A stretch of 20,403 nucleotides of DNA from Dunaliella salina (Eukaryota; Chlorophyta; Chlorophyceae; Chlamydomonadales; Dunaliellaceae). The stretch covers positions 551,359 through 571,761 of the forward strand of contig MU069510.1 in the NCBI GenBank assembly GCA_002284615.2, written 5' to 3'. Position numbers and translations under genes: made by a program. Below, one piece after another: positions 1-7,260 of the stretch; within the stretch, counting starts at the first letter, position 1; each line of letters begins with the position of its first letter. The notes below the pieces were generated by a model. The model was given only the letters and a program-made list of their open reading frames with translations, searched no databases and was not told where the DNA came from.

Positions 1-312
1 GATAGATGAATTCCTGGTCACTTGCGACTCTGTCCGGGCCGACGGCCATGCACGGGGAAGGGCCCAGCCATGTGCACAGGAGCACAAACNAACATACTAA
101 ACGACACATGATAAATATCATTTAAATATTTCAACGATCAAACAGACCCGGGGTGCAATGAAAGGTTTACCTGTATATGNACATCCATGTTTGTCAGCGC
201 GGCAATTCTGGACTTCTATTGCTTCTCCCCTTCAATATATTCGCAGATTTTGAAGTCTGCATGATTTTACTGAGTTGCTAGTACGCTAAGCAGCAAAAGT
301 GCACTTAGGGAG

Positions 313-388
313 CAAGTAAACTTGGCGGTCTACTTGGCTACAAGTGCTTTACTTGGGCTGCAAGTACCCTACAAGTAGTCTACAAGTG
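313..388. repeat. Cluster of CAAGT/ACTTG words
   Basis: The pentamer CAAGT or its complement ACTTG occurs about eight times in 76 bp (near 313, 319, 332, 341, 351, 361, 372 and 384), often as CTACAAGT. Both orientations are mixed, so the segment can fold back on itself in several registers. It could be the subterminal part of a transposon or a decayed tandem array. I see no gene in it. Confidence 0.5.
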
Positions 389-396
389 AGAGCGTT

Positions 397-447
397 GTCA
401 TAGTGTTAGGCTATGACCACGGTGACCGGTGTAGCCGGTTCGACTCC
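397..447 (+). other. Possible tRNA-derived (SINE-like) segment
   Basis: A perfect 7-bp hairpin (GTCATAG at 397-403, CTATGAC at 411-417) encloses an A-box-like TAGTGTTAGG. Twenty bases downstream, 437-447 reads GGTTCGACTCC, a good match to the RNA polymerase III B box (GGTTCGANNCC). The T-stem is only four pairs, no acceptor stem closes the structure, and no anticodon arm is evident. It is not a functional tRNA; at best it is the decayed head of a tRNA-derived SINE. Confidence 0.2.
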
Positions 448-906
448 GGAAGGCAGTTCCAATAATTAAGGAATATATAAATAATGTCACACCACCCTAC
501 TGCCTTAGCCGTGGCATAGCATAGATAAGGAAGGCCTTGACACTGTGCTACTTCGCTACGTAGAACCACTACGTAACAGTTGGGCATTGTAAGTTCGCAG
601 ATGGATAGGGAATTCGAAAAGGAGCAGATTGGTACCCTTTTGGTCTGCATTGGAGCACGGGAAGGGTGGGGTGGGTGGGTGGGTCAAGGGGGTCCCGACC
701 AAAATTTACACATAACGTCCACTACTTTTTTTTTACCCTCCTGTACCGGGGTATTAATTTTTTTTTGTTCGTATCGGTTCGTACCACTTCGTATTTCAGC
801 ACCATCGTTTTGTGGTGCACAAGGCATGCCTGCGCAGTTCGTCCCAGTAGGCAAACGCTGCTGCAAGGCCGCTGGAGGGCCGCTGGAAGGTCAGTTTCCA
901 CACAGG

Positions 907-927
907 TAGGGTTCGCACAAACGTTAT
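907..927 (+). repeat. hAT left terminal inverted repeat
   Basis: The left end of the transposon. Its first 21 bp are perfectly complementary to the internal copy at 1489-1509. Its first 17 bp match the outer right end at 1865-1881 with one mismatch. Confidence 0.85.
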
Positions 928-1094
928 AGTTATATATAACGTCATATTCGAAGAAGTTCACACTGAAGTTTCACGATTTCGTGGTTGCAACCCTTTGAGT
1001 TTCGTGACTGTGAGGTGCTCAGTCGAATTGATTAGGATGAGTGCAGTGCAGGCTGGTGTGTAACAGGGGCGGGGAGGCAGTGTGTGGGAAGGAC

Positions 1095-1232
1095 ATGGCC
1101 AGTGACAACCCTGCCAAGTCTGCCAGGGACCACTACACCGTGTGGATGCAAGGGCCTACATGGAAGCAGGCCAAGCATCTCTGCGCGTTGAGCCTGGCGA
1201 GGAGCAGCAAGGGCAGCAGCAGCAGATGCTAG
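1095..1232 (+). pseudogene. Short frame inside the hAT element, unrecognised
   Basis: An ATG-initiated frame of 45 codons beginning MASDNPAKSARDHYTVWMQG and ending in a serine-rich tail at TAG 1230-1232. It is GC-richer than the AT-rich ends around it. It could be a remnant of a transposase N-terminus or a captured exon fragment, but no zinc-ligand pattern of a BED finger is complete. I do not recognise it, and it may be chance. Confidence 0.2.
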
Positions 1233-1488
1233 GCAAGCGCACTTTCACAGGGAGCTTTGTAAAAGGATGTTTTACGCGCTTGGCGTAAACTTTGACTTTC
1301 AGACACTCTTTTTTAGTCACCATCTCATTTTTTGCTCGAAGTAAATTGGGTTAACGGTCTCTACTCATTGAGAGCTATCCAGTGATACCCTTGAAGTTGC
1401 GATTTGCTGAACTTGAAATCTGAGTATACAGCGTATATAACATTTATAACGTTATATGGCGTTATATAACGTGAAACCATTTCGCCAC

Positions 1489-1509
1489 ATAACGTTTGTG
1501 CGAACCCTA
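1489..1509 (-). repeat. Internal perfect copy of the hAT terminal repeat
   Basis: A 21-bp perfect inverted match to the left end at 907-927, better than the true right end. It is followed by CAAGGTTA instead of the CACACAGG duplication, so it is not the end used in this insertion. It may be the former 3' end of a shorter (603-bp) relative. Confidence 0.8.
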
Positions 1510-1710
1510 CAAGGTTACAATGGGAATTAAGCCTTCAGCCATTAAGTCTGGCTGCTCAGCTCTTATGTAACAGAAAAACACTGAGAAAAGCTCAAGAAGA
1601 GAAAAAACTCAGGTTGTGAGCAAACAAAAGTGTTCATAGGCACCAATAGCAACTCAGTAATCGGGACACACAACTCCTTAATAAACGTCGGTCCATAGCA
1701 AAGAAACCAA

Positions 1711-1865
1711 TAGCAGTGCAGCACTAAAAGCACCACACTATTCCTTAGCAGTACAGCACTGGAAGCACTGCACAGTTCCATAGCAGAGTATCCAATAGTA
1801 GTGCAGCACTGAAAGCACCACTCAATCCCTTAGTAGTACAGCACTAAAAGCTCTGCACTTTGTTC
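1711..1865 (+). repeat. 35-bp subterminal tandem repeat, about four units
   Basis: Units of 35 bp start at 1711, 1746, 1796 and 1831, each beginning TAG(C/T)AGT(G/A)CAGCACT. A partial 15-bp unit lies at 1781-1795. They sit just inside the right end of the hAT element, where hAT transposase typically binds repeated subterminal motifs. The same array appears at 5095-5249 in copy B. Confidence 0.75.
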
Positions 1866-1889
1866 GTTTGTGCAAACCCTACACACAGG

Positions 1890-2224
1890 CAACCTGCTGC
1901 TGTGGCCTTGACAGGGCATCAGGGCTGGCTGCGGCCCAAGTTGATCAATCTTGGGTTGGTCAACCCTGGTGTCATATATGTGGCTCACATCTAATTAGAC
2001 ATGAATGCCTCATTACAGGCTTGGGCTTATTGGCCAGGCACTTACGCTTGTCCAATTCCCTGCTTGCATGGCTACAGTAGGCTAGGCCAATGGTGCATCG
2101 CCAGCAGCTGCCCACCTCCTGCTGCAGGCGTGCCATGTTCCTCAACTCCTACCAATTTCAACAATTTTCATTAATTTGCACTTCATATTCGCTTCGTACC
2201 ACTTCGTATTTTTGGCCAGGGATT
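1890..2224. other. Flank between hAT and foldback element, no gene seen
   Basis: Unique-looking sequence with short frames only. It includes a second copy of TTCGTACCACTTCGTATTT near 2193-2211, which is also found near 778-796. I see no supported gene. Confidence 0.4.
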
Positions 2225-2480
2225 ATGGCGGTTCGCAGTTACAATGTCCGGTGGGCAGTCGAGGATTGGAAAAAGCGAAAAACGACAGAAATGTTTATTG
2301 AAGTCAAACAAAGTGTTTGATTAAAGAAGTAGGCGAGGTGGCATGAGGTGCCCATGTTCCGTCCTTTTCGCCTGTCTCTTATGCCAAACACTTGGTTTGG
2401 ACTAAACATTCAACTTTGCCTTTTTTCGTTTTTCTCGTTCTGGGCTCCCACAACCGGACATTGTATCTGCGAGTCACCAT
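2225..2480. mobile_element. Foldback MITE-like inverted repeat (256 bp)
   Basis: The left arm 2225-2252 and right arm 2453-2480 are inverted copies: both read ATGG...TCGCAG(T/A)TACAATGTCCGGT outward-in. Pairing continues imperfectly toward the centre, for example AAACAAAGTGTTTG on the left against CCAAACACTTGGTTTGG on the right, so almost the whole element folds on itself. There is no coding capacity. It is identical in copy B (5609-5864). Trinucleotide ATT flanks both sides, a possible but weak target duplication. Its superfamily cannot be told from these ends. Confidence 0.7.
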
Positions 2481-2725
2481 ATTTCTTTCACTTCGTAAGA
2501 TTTCGTTTTTGGGCGAAATAATCGATTAATTTACGAAGTAATCGTGAACCTACGGTATCTACAATCCCTACACAATTGAACCTCTCTGCAACCTGGACTT
2601 AACCAAAGAAAAGGCTCAAAAAACTGCTTCCAAACTTCACTTCCATGCAGTTAAATCCCTAACGAAGATCTACAGCACCAAACCTGCCATCCGTTTCAGC
2701 AACTCTGACAACACAGAACCGGAGN

Positions 2726-2820
2726 TACATACATACATACATACATACATACATACATACATACATACATACATACATACATACATACATACATACATAC
2801 ATACATACATACATACATAC
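2726..2820. repeat. (TACA)n tetranucleotide microsatellite
   Basis: A pure TACA/CATA repeat of 95 bp beginning immediately after the N at 2725. A long simple repeat at a contig edge is a common cause of an assembly break. Confidence 0.98.
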
Positions 2821-3149
2821 CAACCAATCGATAGCTCTTGAATCCAGGATTCCGAATATATATTGCAGGAGGGACACTGCGTGCCGCCCCAGCTTTCAGC
2901 CTTGGCTCCGCCTCGGCCGCTTAGGGCAAATGCTTACAGAGTAGAATGGTTTGATTTATTATATAATTTCGAAGAGTGGAGAGTGCAAGGCTGTGCATTA
3001 CGGAAGCCCTAAAGTGCGCCAAACTAAAGTCATTAAACAGGGGACAATCACAACATTCTATCTGAAAGTCAGGTACTTTGTTGAATTGACACGTGCCATC
3101 CAAAAATATCACAAACTCTATCTTCCTGTGTTTCGCCAAAAATTAAAGT
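2821..3149. other. No gene seen
   Basis: Mixed-composition sequence with only short frames lacking protein character. A C/G-rich patch at about 2880-2925 contains CTTGGCTCCGCCTCGGCC-like words. Confidence 0.4.
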
Positions 3150-3575
3150 AATCCTGAGTTCCCCAGATCATTCTCCTTGCCTCAGGTCACCCCAAATTGG
3201 GCCACAGCTCCACCCTGGGACCATTTTTTACCAAAATGTTGCATTTGTAACTTCCACACATCGTGTTAACAGTAATTGGAAAAAAGAGGTCACAAATTGA
3301 CCTTTTTGGCATCCCCTGTGCTGCAATTTCTTTGGGGGATATGGCTGAAATTCCGCATCTCAACAACCCAACAACCTGGGAATTGTTACTGCAGTAACTG
3401 GTCTGGAGTGGAGACTGGTGGTGTCAAAAAGTAGGGCTCATGCCATGGCTGATTAGGCGTAAGCCCCAAAATTTGGGACATGAAACTCTAGTGCAAGAGA
3501 CGTTTTGAAACCAAGCTGAAGTGTCCAAGGTTATGAGGCACCTATGCTGGGAGCATTTTGGGGGTAGAGTTGTCC
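3150..3575 (+). repeat. Diverged interspersed repeat, copy 1
   Basis: This region aligns by eye, in the same orientation, to about 19880-20375. Shared blocks include CACAGCTCCACC(C/T)TGGGACCATTTTT, ATTGACCT(T/C)TTTGGCA(T/C)CCC, ATGGCTGAAATTC and, near the end, AAGTG...CACCT(A/G)(T/C)GCTG.GA.CATTTT. The copies are well diverged and neither encodes protein. The type of element is unknown. Confidence 0.65.
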
Positions 3576-4034
3576 AGCTCTGTTGGTTTACTCAAGGCAT
3601 TGAGAGGTACATTTTGAGCCTTCGAGTGCAGTTGGCAATACCTAAGGGTCCAGCCATGGGGGCGACCTCAGGTGAAATGCTCAGAATTGGCAAACGCGGG
3701 CTGGCTGGCAAGAAGCAACCAGGGGTATGACTCAAGCCAAGCCAGTGCACGCGTGTGGCTCTCTGCATCGCTGCATTCATCCCTTGCTCTACCACCACCA
3801 TGCACAATCCAATTGTTCTTGGGTCCCATGTTTCTGTGCTGCACTAGGATGACATTTCTTTTCATACTAGGAAGGCCTTTTGCATTTTATGTTGATTTTT
3901 GGCTGCTGTATCTATCTGGACCATGCTCCAGATGACTGTGAAGGGACAGCCTTGCCCTTGTCTCCCTGGCCCCTCCTCCTCTGATTATGCCCTTGACATG
4001 CACTCTGTCTCTAAATTAATCCTGTGCATCTCAG
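3576..4034 (+). other. Probable intron upstream of the WD40 exon
   Basis: No coding frame with protein character was found. The last 90 bases are pyrimidine-rich and end in a CTGTGCATCTCAG acceptor directly before the WD40 exon. No other WD40 exon is visible here. Confidence 0.4.
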
Positions 4035-4181
4035 GGTGTGGGATGTAGAGTCTGGAAGGTGCGAGAGGACCCTGAAGGGGCACAAAGATGCAGTGCTGAC
4101 TTTGGCGCTCACAGCTGATGGACAGCAAGCAGTGTCTGGGTCAGGAGATGCTTTTTTCTTCAACAGTGACACAACCATCAA
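4035..4181 (+). CDS. Internal exon encoding one WD40 repeat (partial gene)
   Basis: The exon lies between an acceptor (TCTCAG at 4029-4034) and a donor (GTGAGT at 4182). It is 147 nt, exactly 49 codons, and phase 2 at both ends. The translation begins VWDVESGRCERTLKGHKDAV, continues through LTLALTADGQQAVSGSGD, and ends TTIK. These are the hallmarks of a WD40 beta-propeller blade: GH dipeptide, SGS(G/E)D turn, and TIK|VWD junction. WD40 propellers are protein-interaction scaffolds, so the partner and process cannot be told from one blade. Oddly, seven or eight extra residues (AFFFNSDT) separate SGSGD from TIK, where the canonical spacing is about one to three. Symmetric phase means the exon could be duplicated or skipped without a frame change. 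The rest of the gene is not in this contig. Alternative: an isolated or decayed exon. Confidence 0.75.
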
Positions 4182-4196
4182 GTGAGTGCATGCAAG

Positions 4197-4198
<2 letters not shown>

Positions 4199-4276
<78 letters not shown>
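4199..4276. repeat. (GT)n dinucleotide microsatellite
   Basis: An uninterrupted TG/GT run of 78 bp, starting 17 bp after the WD40 exon donor site at 4182, so it lies at the very start of the downstream intron. Confidence 0.98.
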
Positions 4277-4277
<1 letters not shown>

Positions 4278-4633
4278 CTGCTAAATTGATGCTGAGTATG
4301 ATGTACTTGTCATACACATCGTACACTGATGTTTGTGTCTGCCTTGTGTGTGTGCACACTTTGCACAGGGAGGCAGCACATATGAAGTAGCGTGTGAGGA
4401 AGCTTCTATTTATCCAAACAATGTCTCTGCACACATGCTGGCGCATGGAATAAAAGCAGGGTACGATTTACAAATCAAAACTCTGGAATTGCAGCCATGA
4501 AATATGTGCATGAGCCCAGGACACACTAGCTGTGTCTACTTTAGGTTTTGAGGACCTCTTGGTGGGGCCCCTGCTGGCTAGGGGGGATCCAGAAACAAAG
4601 TATATGAGGATCTGGAGGGCTGTTTGCCATGCT
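4277..4633. other. No gene seen; contig end
   Basis: Probable intron or intergenic sequence. No GH/WD signature or other protein motif was found. The stretch ends at a single N (4634), where duplication copy B begins. Confidence 0.4.
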
Positions 4634-4634
4634 N

Positions 4635-6108
4635 GGAGCTTTGTAAAAGGATGTTTTACGCGCTTGGCGTAAACTTTGACTTTCAGACACTCTTTTTTAG
4701 TCACCATCTCATTTTTTGCTCGAAGTAAATTGGGTTAACGGTCTCTACTCATTGAGAGCTATCCAGTGATACCCTTGAAGTTGCGATTTGCTGAACTTGA
4801 AATCTGAGTATACAGCGTATATAACATTTATAACGTTATATGGCGTTATATAACGTGAAACCATTTCGCCACATAACGTTTGTGCGAACCCTACAAGGTT
4901 ACAATGGGAATTAAGCCTTCAGCCATTAAGTCTGGCTGCTCAGCTCTTATGTAACAGAAAAACACTGAGAAAAGCTCAAGAAGAGAAAAAACTCAGGTTG
5001 TGAGCAAACAAAAGTGTTCATAGGCACCAATAGCAACTCAGTAATCGGGACACACAACTCCTTAATAAACGTCGGTCCATAGCAAAGAAACCAATAGCAG
5101 TGCAGCACTAAAAGCACCACACTATTCCTTAGCAGTACAGCACTGGAAGCACTGCACAGTTCCATAGCAGAGTATCCAATAGTAGTGCAGCACTGAAAGC
5201 ACCACTCAATCCCTTAGTAGTACAGCACTAAAAGCTCTGCACTTTGTTCGTTTGTGCAAACCCTACACACAGGCAACCTGCTGCTGTGGCCTTGACAGGG
5301 CATCAGGGCTGGCTGCGGCCCAAGTTGATCAATCTTGGGTTGGTCAACCCTGGTGTCATATATGTGGCTCACATCTAATTAGACATGAATGCCTCATTAC
5401 AGGCTTGGGCTTATTGGCCAGGCACTTACGCTTGTCCAATTCCCTGCTTGCATGGCTACAGTAGGCTAGGCCAATGGTGCATCGCCAGCAGCTGCCCACC
5501 TCCTGCTGCAGGCGTGCCATGTTCCTCAACTCCTACCAATTTCAACAATTTTCATTAATTTGCACTTCATATTCGCTTCGTACCACTTCGTATTTTTGGC
5601 CAGGGATTATGGCGGTTCGCAGTTACAATGTCCGGTGGGCAGTCGAGGATTGGAAAAAGCGAAAAACGACAGAAATGTTTATTGAAGTCAAACAAAGTGT
5701 TTGATTAAAGAAGTAGGCGAGGTGGCATGAGGTGCCCATGTTCCGTCCTTTTCGCCTGTCTCTTATGCCAAACACTTGGTTTGGACTAAACATTCAACTT
5801 TGCCTTTTTTCGTTTTTCTCGTTCTGGGCTCCCACAACCGGACATTGTATCTGCGAGTCACCATATTTCTTTCACTTCGTAAGATTTCGTTTTTGGGCGA
5901 AATAATCGATTAATTTACGAAGTAATCGTGAACCTACGGTATCTACAATCCCTACACAATTGAACCTCTCTGCAACCTGGACTTAACCAAAGAAAAGGCT
6001 CAAAAAACTGCTTCCAAACTTCACTTCCATGCAGTTAAATCCCTAACGAAGATCTACAGCACCAAACCTGCCATCCGTTTCAGCAACTCTGACAACACAG
6101 AACCGGAG
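4635..6108 (+). repeat. Direct duplication copy B (1474 bp), starts at an N
   Basis: This is the second copy of 1251-2724. It begins one base after the N at 4634, in the middle of the hAT element, and therefore lacks that transposon's left end. It still carries the hAT right end (5249-5265) followed by CACACAGG (5266-5273), the 35-bp units and the foldback element (5609-5864). Beyond 6108 the sequence runs on without a gap into an open frame that copy A breaks at its N. Copy B therefore looks like the genuine continuation and copy A the genuine start of one locus. Confidence 0.9.
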
Positions 6109-6217
6109 TTGGCGGCTACCGGACGGGCTGCTTACAGGAGAGTGAGGCGCGCACCTGGACGGATGGCCAACAACCCTCAGGATCTTCACCAGTTTTTTTT
6201 TCCTCGTTTAGATACTG
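5932..6217 (+). CDS. Candidate coding exon, unrecognised protein
   Basis: The frame is open from just after TGA 5929-5931 for 95 codons to a good splice donor, CTG|GTGAGT at 6217/6218, leaving phase 1. The peptide is basic and well mixed, with segments such as KAQKTASKLHFHAVKSLTKI, STKPAIRFSNSDNTEPELAA and GRAAYRRVRRAPGRM, and looks like real protein. No acceptor is obvious: no good pyrimidine tract precedes it, and the foldback element lies upstream. The exon's 5' part may thus be disrupted or may start at an internal AG such as after 5997. The next candidate exon (6673-6911) is in the matching phase. I recognise no domain. Alternative: part of an old transposon protein. Confidence 0.35.
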
Positions 6218-6299
6218 GTGAGTGTCCTTTCCTTAATGCATACTCCGCAACCCTCGAGGTAGAGCGTAGGAATTTCATCTTTATTTAGATACTGGTGAG
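6207..6299 (+). repeat. Duplicated 16-bp donor motif
   Basis: TTTAGATACTGGTGAG occurs at 6207-6222 and again at 6284-6299, 77 bp apart. Each copy contains a CTG|GTGAG splice-donor-like sequence, so the candidate exon may have two alternative 5' splice sites. Confidence 0.7.
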
Positions 6300-6350
6300 A
6301 CTCATGGTCAGTGACAGCGCTGACTGTGGGACCTTTCCTTACTGCATGCT

Positions 6351-6393
6351 GGATACGTCCAGCGTAGACTTTTGGATACGTCCAGCGTAGACT
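6351..6393 (+). repeat. Tandem duplication, 23-bp period
   Basis: GGATACGTCCAGCGTAGACT is present at 6351-6370 and 6374-6393 with a TTT spacer. It lies in the presumed intron after the candidate exon ending at 6217. Confidence 0.85.
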
Positions 6394-6570
6394 CTGTGCC
6401 CTGAAGAGTTTTTGTGTGTAAGCTCACAATGGTGTGTTTGTGCTGATTTTGTGCAGTGTGGAGGGTTTGTTTAGGTTTGGTGTCAGGACAGAATTGAAGC
6501 TCCATGAGGATCCTAGGATATCTCTGTCTCTGGGATTCATATTCTGCGAGTAATGTGTGGAATTTTTGCC

Positions 6571-6666
6571 TTTGAACCAATATGTCTCCTTTTCCTGAAT
6601 TGATGTAGGGAGAGTTGCTCTGCCTACGTACTTTTCTTTTCTTTCTTTTCTTTTTCTTTTCTTTCC
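6571..6666 (+). mobile_element. 5'-truncated LINE 3' tail
   Basis: This matches the 3' end of the large LINE at 16499-16577. Shared words include CAAT(A/G)TGTCTCCTTTTCCT, AATTGATGTAGGGAG and CTCTGCCTA, followed by a CTTTT-rich tail. Only the last 60-100 bp of the element are present, as expected for a severely 5'-truncated insertion by target-primed reverse transcription. Homology begins in the loop of the 3'-UTR hairpin seen at 16491-16506. Confidence 0.7.
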
Positions 6667-6672
6667 TTCAAG

Positions 6673-6911
6673 GAGCAAAAAGTATATTGCCTACAGGGCG
6701 ACTGAGCCGCGTATTTGGTGGTTGTCTGGATGGGAACAGCCAACGTGGAACGTTTCGGTGGACACTATTTGGAACTTCCATATCCAGGGAGCCTAGCCTC
6801 TCTGTATTGCATGCATCTATAGTAAGATCCGAAGTCTCCTTGGCTCATTGCTTCACTGCAGATGCTGAGTGCTTTATGGTGGCAATTGATATTCATGCTG
6901 TCTATCTGCGG
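6673..6911 (+). CDS. Candidate coding exon, unrecognised protein
   Basis: Acceptor: a pyrimidine-rich tract (the CTTTT tail of the LINE fragment) and TTCAAG ending at 6672. Donor: CGG|GTGAGT at 6911/6912. The length is 239 nt; entering in phase 1 it joins the exon ending at 6217 in frame and stays open to the donor. The peptide contains AKSILPTGRLSRVFGG and CFTADAECFMVAIDIHAVYL. Caution: another frame of the same stretch also looks protein-like (EPRIWWLSGWEQPTWNVSVD, 6700-6760) but hits TAG at about 6793. The frame choice therefore rests on splice-phase agreement alone. No domain is recognised. Confidence 0.3.
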
Positions 6912-7123
6912 GTGAGTGCACTATTAGTTCAGACCAAGGGAAAGAGGAGCACAGAAGTCTACTCCAGCAAATCGCTACATTACCTAGGGAAGCGTTAAGG
7001 GCTCATCTTTAAGGCATTCGTGAACCTGCTTGCCATTCTTCAAACATCAACAGGGGCGAGTATGTCTTGGTAGATTGCTGTAGGCGAGCCCATGTGCACT
7101 CGAAGATGAGAGGTTGACAAAGC

Positions 7124-7188
7124 TGCCAATTGCTCCCCTTACTGTTTCCCCTCTGTTGCCAATTGCTCCCCTTACTGTTTCCCCTCTG
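7124..7188 (+). repeat. 33-bp tandem duplication
   Basis: Two adjacent copies of a pyrimidine-rich 33-bp unit beginning TGCCAATTGCTCCCCTTACT (7124-7156 and 7157-7188). No gene is seen between 6912 and 7260. Confidence 0.9.
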
Positions 7189-7260
7189 CATTAATAATGT
7201 TGACTAGCTGGCAGAAAATATGAAAGGGGCCGTAACAGGTGCAAGTGATCTTCAGGGTAC

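Larger units (their letters stand above)
1..898. other. Non-coding flank, no gene seen
   Basis: No open frame here has convincing protein character on either strand. Single ambiguous bases stand at 90 and 180. The stretch holds the CAAGT/ACTTG cluster and the tRNA-like segment listed separately, plus G-rich and T-rich runs near 665-770. A 19-bp word around 778-796 (TTCGTACCACTTCGTATTT) recurs at about 2193-2211, on the other side of the hAT element and in the same orientation. Both may therefore belong to an older repeat family. Confidence 0.5.
907..1881. mobile_element. Non-autonomous hAT-type DNA transposon with 8-bp TSD
   Basis: The element starts TAGGGTTCGCACAAACG at 907 and ends with CGTTTGTGCAAACCCTA at 1865-1881, giving 17-bp terminal inverted repeats with one mismatch. 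Both ends are directly flanked by CACACAGG (899-906 and 1882-1889), a perfect 8-bp target-site duplication. An 8-bp duplication together with TIRs beginning TAGGG is characteristic of the hAT superfamily, so that assignment rests on family knowledge. At 975 bp, with no transposase-length frame, it must have been mobilised in trans. Subterminal AT-rich palindromic words (ATAACGTTAT-like, around 923-945 and 1441-1472) and four 35-bp tandem units near the 3' end fit transposase-binding regions. A third TIR copy lies inside at 1489-1509. Confidence 0.85.
1251..2724 (+). repeat. Direct duplication copy A (1474 bp), ends at an N
   Basis: This segment recurs at 4635-6108 with a constant offset of 3384 bp, no indel, and no mismatch in any part I compared. 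It begins inside the hAT element and ends at 2724, one base before a single N. It carries the right half of the hAT with its target duplication, the foldback element, and the first part of an open frame (2548-2724) that continues only in copy B. No promoter, TG...CA termini or target duplication flank the 1474-bp unit, so it is not an LTR. It is best read as the same locus represented twice. Confidence 0.9.

Noticed and set aside
397..460. Functional tRNA gene
   Set aside because: There is a B box and one hairpin, but no acceptor stem, no anticodon arm and an overlong D-like arm.
1563..1781. Minus-strand 72-codon frame (also at 4947-5165)
   Set aside because: It overlaps the 35-bp subterminal repeats of the hAT element and has Cys/Leu/Ser-biased low-complexity composition. 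It appears twice only because the locus is duplicated.
2726..2820. CRISPR array or telomeric repeat
   Set aside because: It is a pure TACA tetranucleotide microsatellite with no spacers. It is not a known telomere motif.
4141..4446. Frames through the (GT)n run and (TACA)n run on either strand
   Set aside because: They encode only Thr-His, Cys-Val or Met-Tyr-Val-Cys repeats from microsatellites.
1251..6108. LTR retrotransposon with 1474-bp LTRs flanking a 1.9-kb interior
   Set aside because: The repeats do not begin TG or end CA, contain a complete foldback element and half of a hAT insertion, have no target duplication, and their inner edges coincide with assembly Ns. The interior holds a WD40 exon, not gag or pol.
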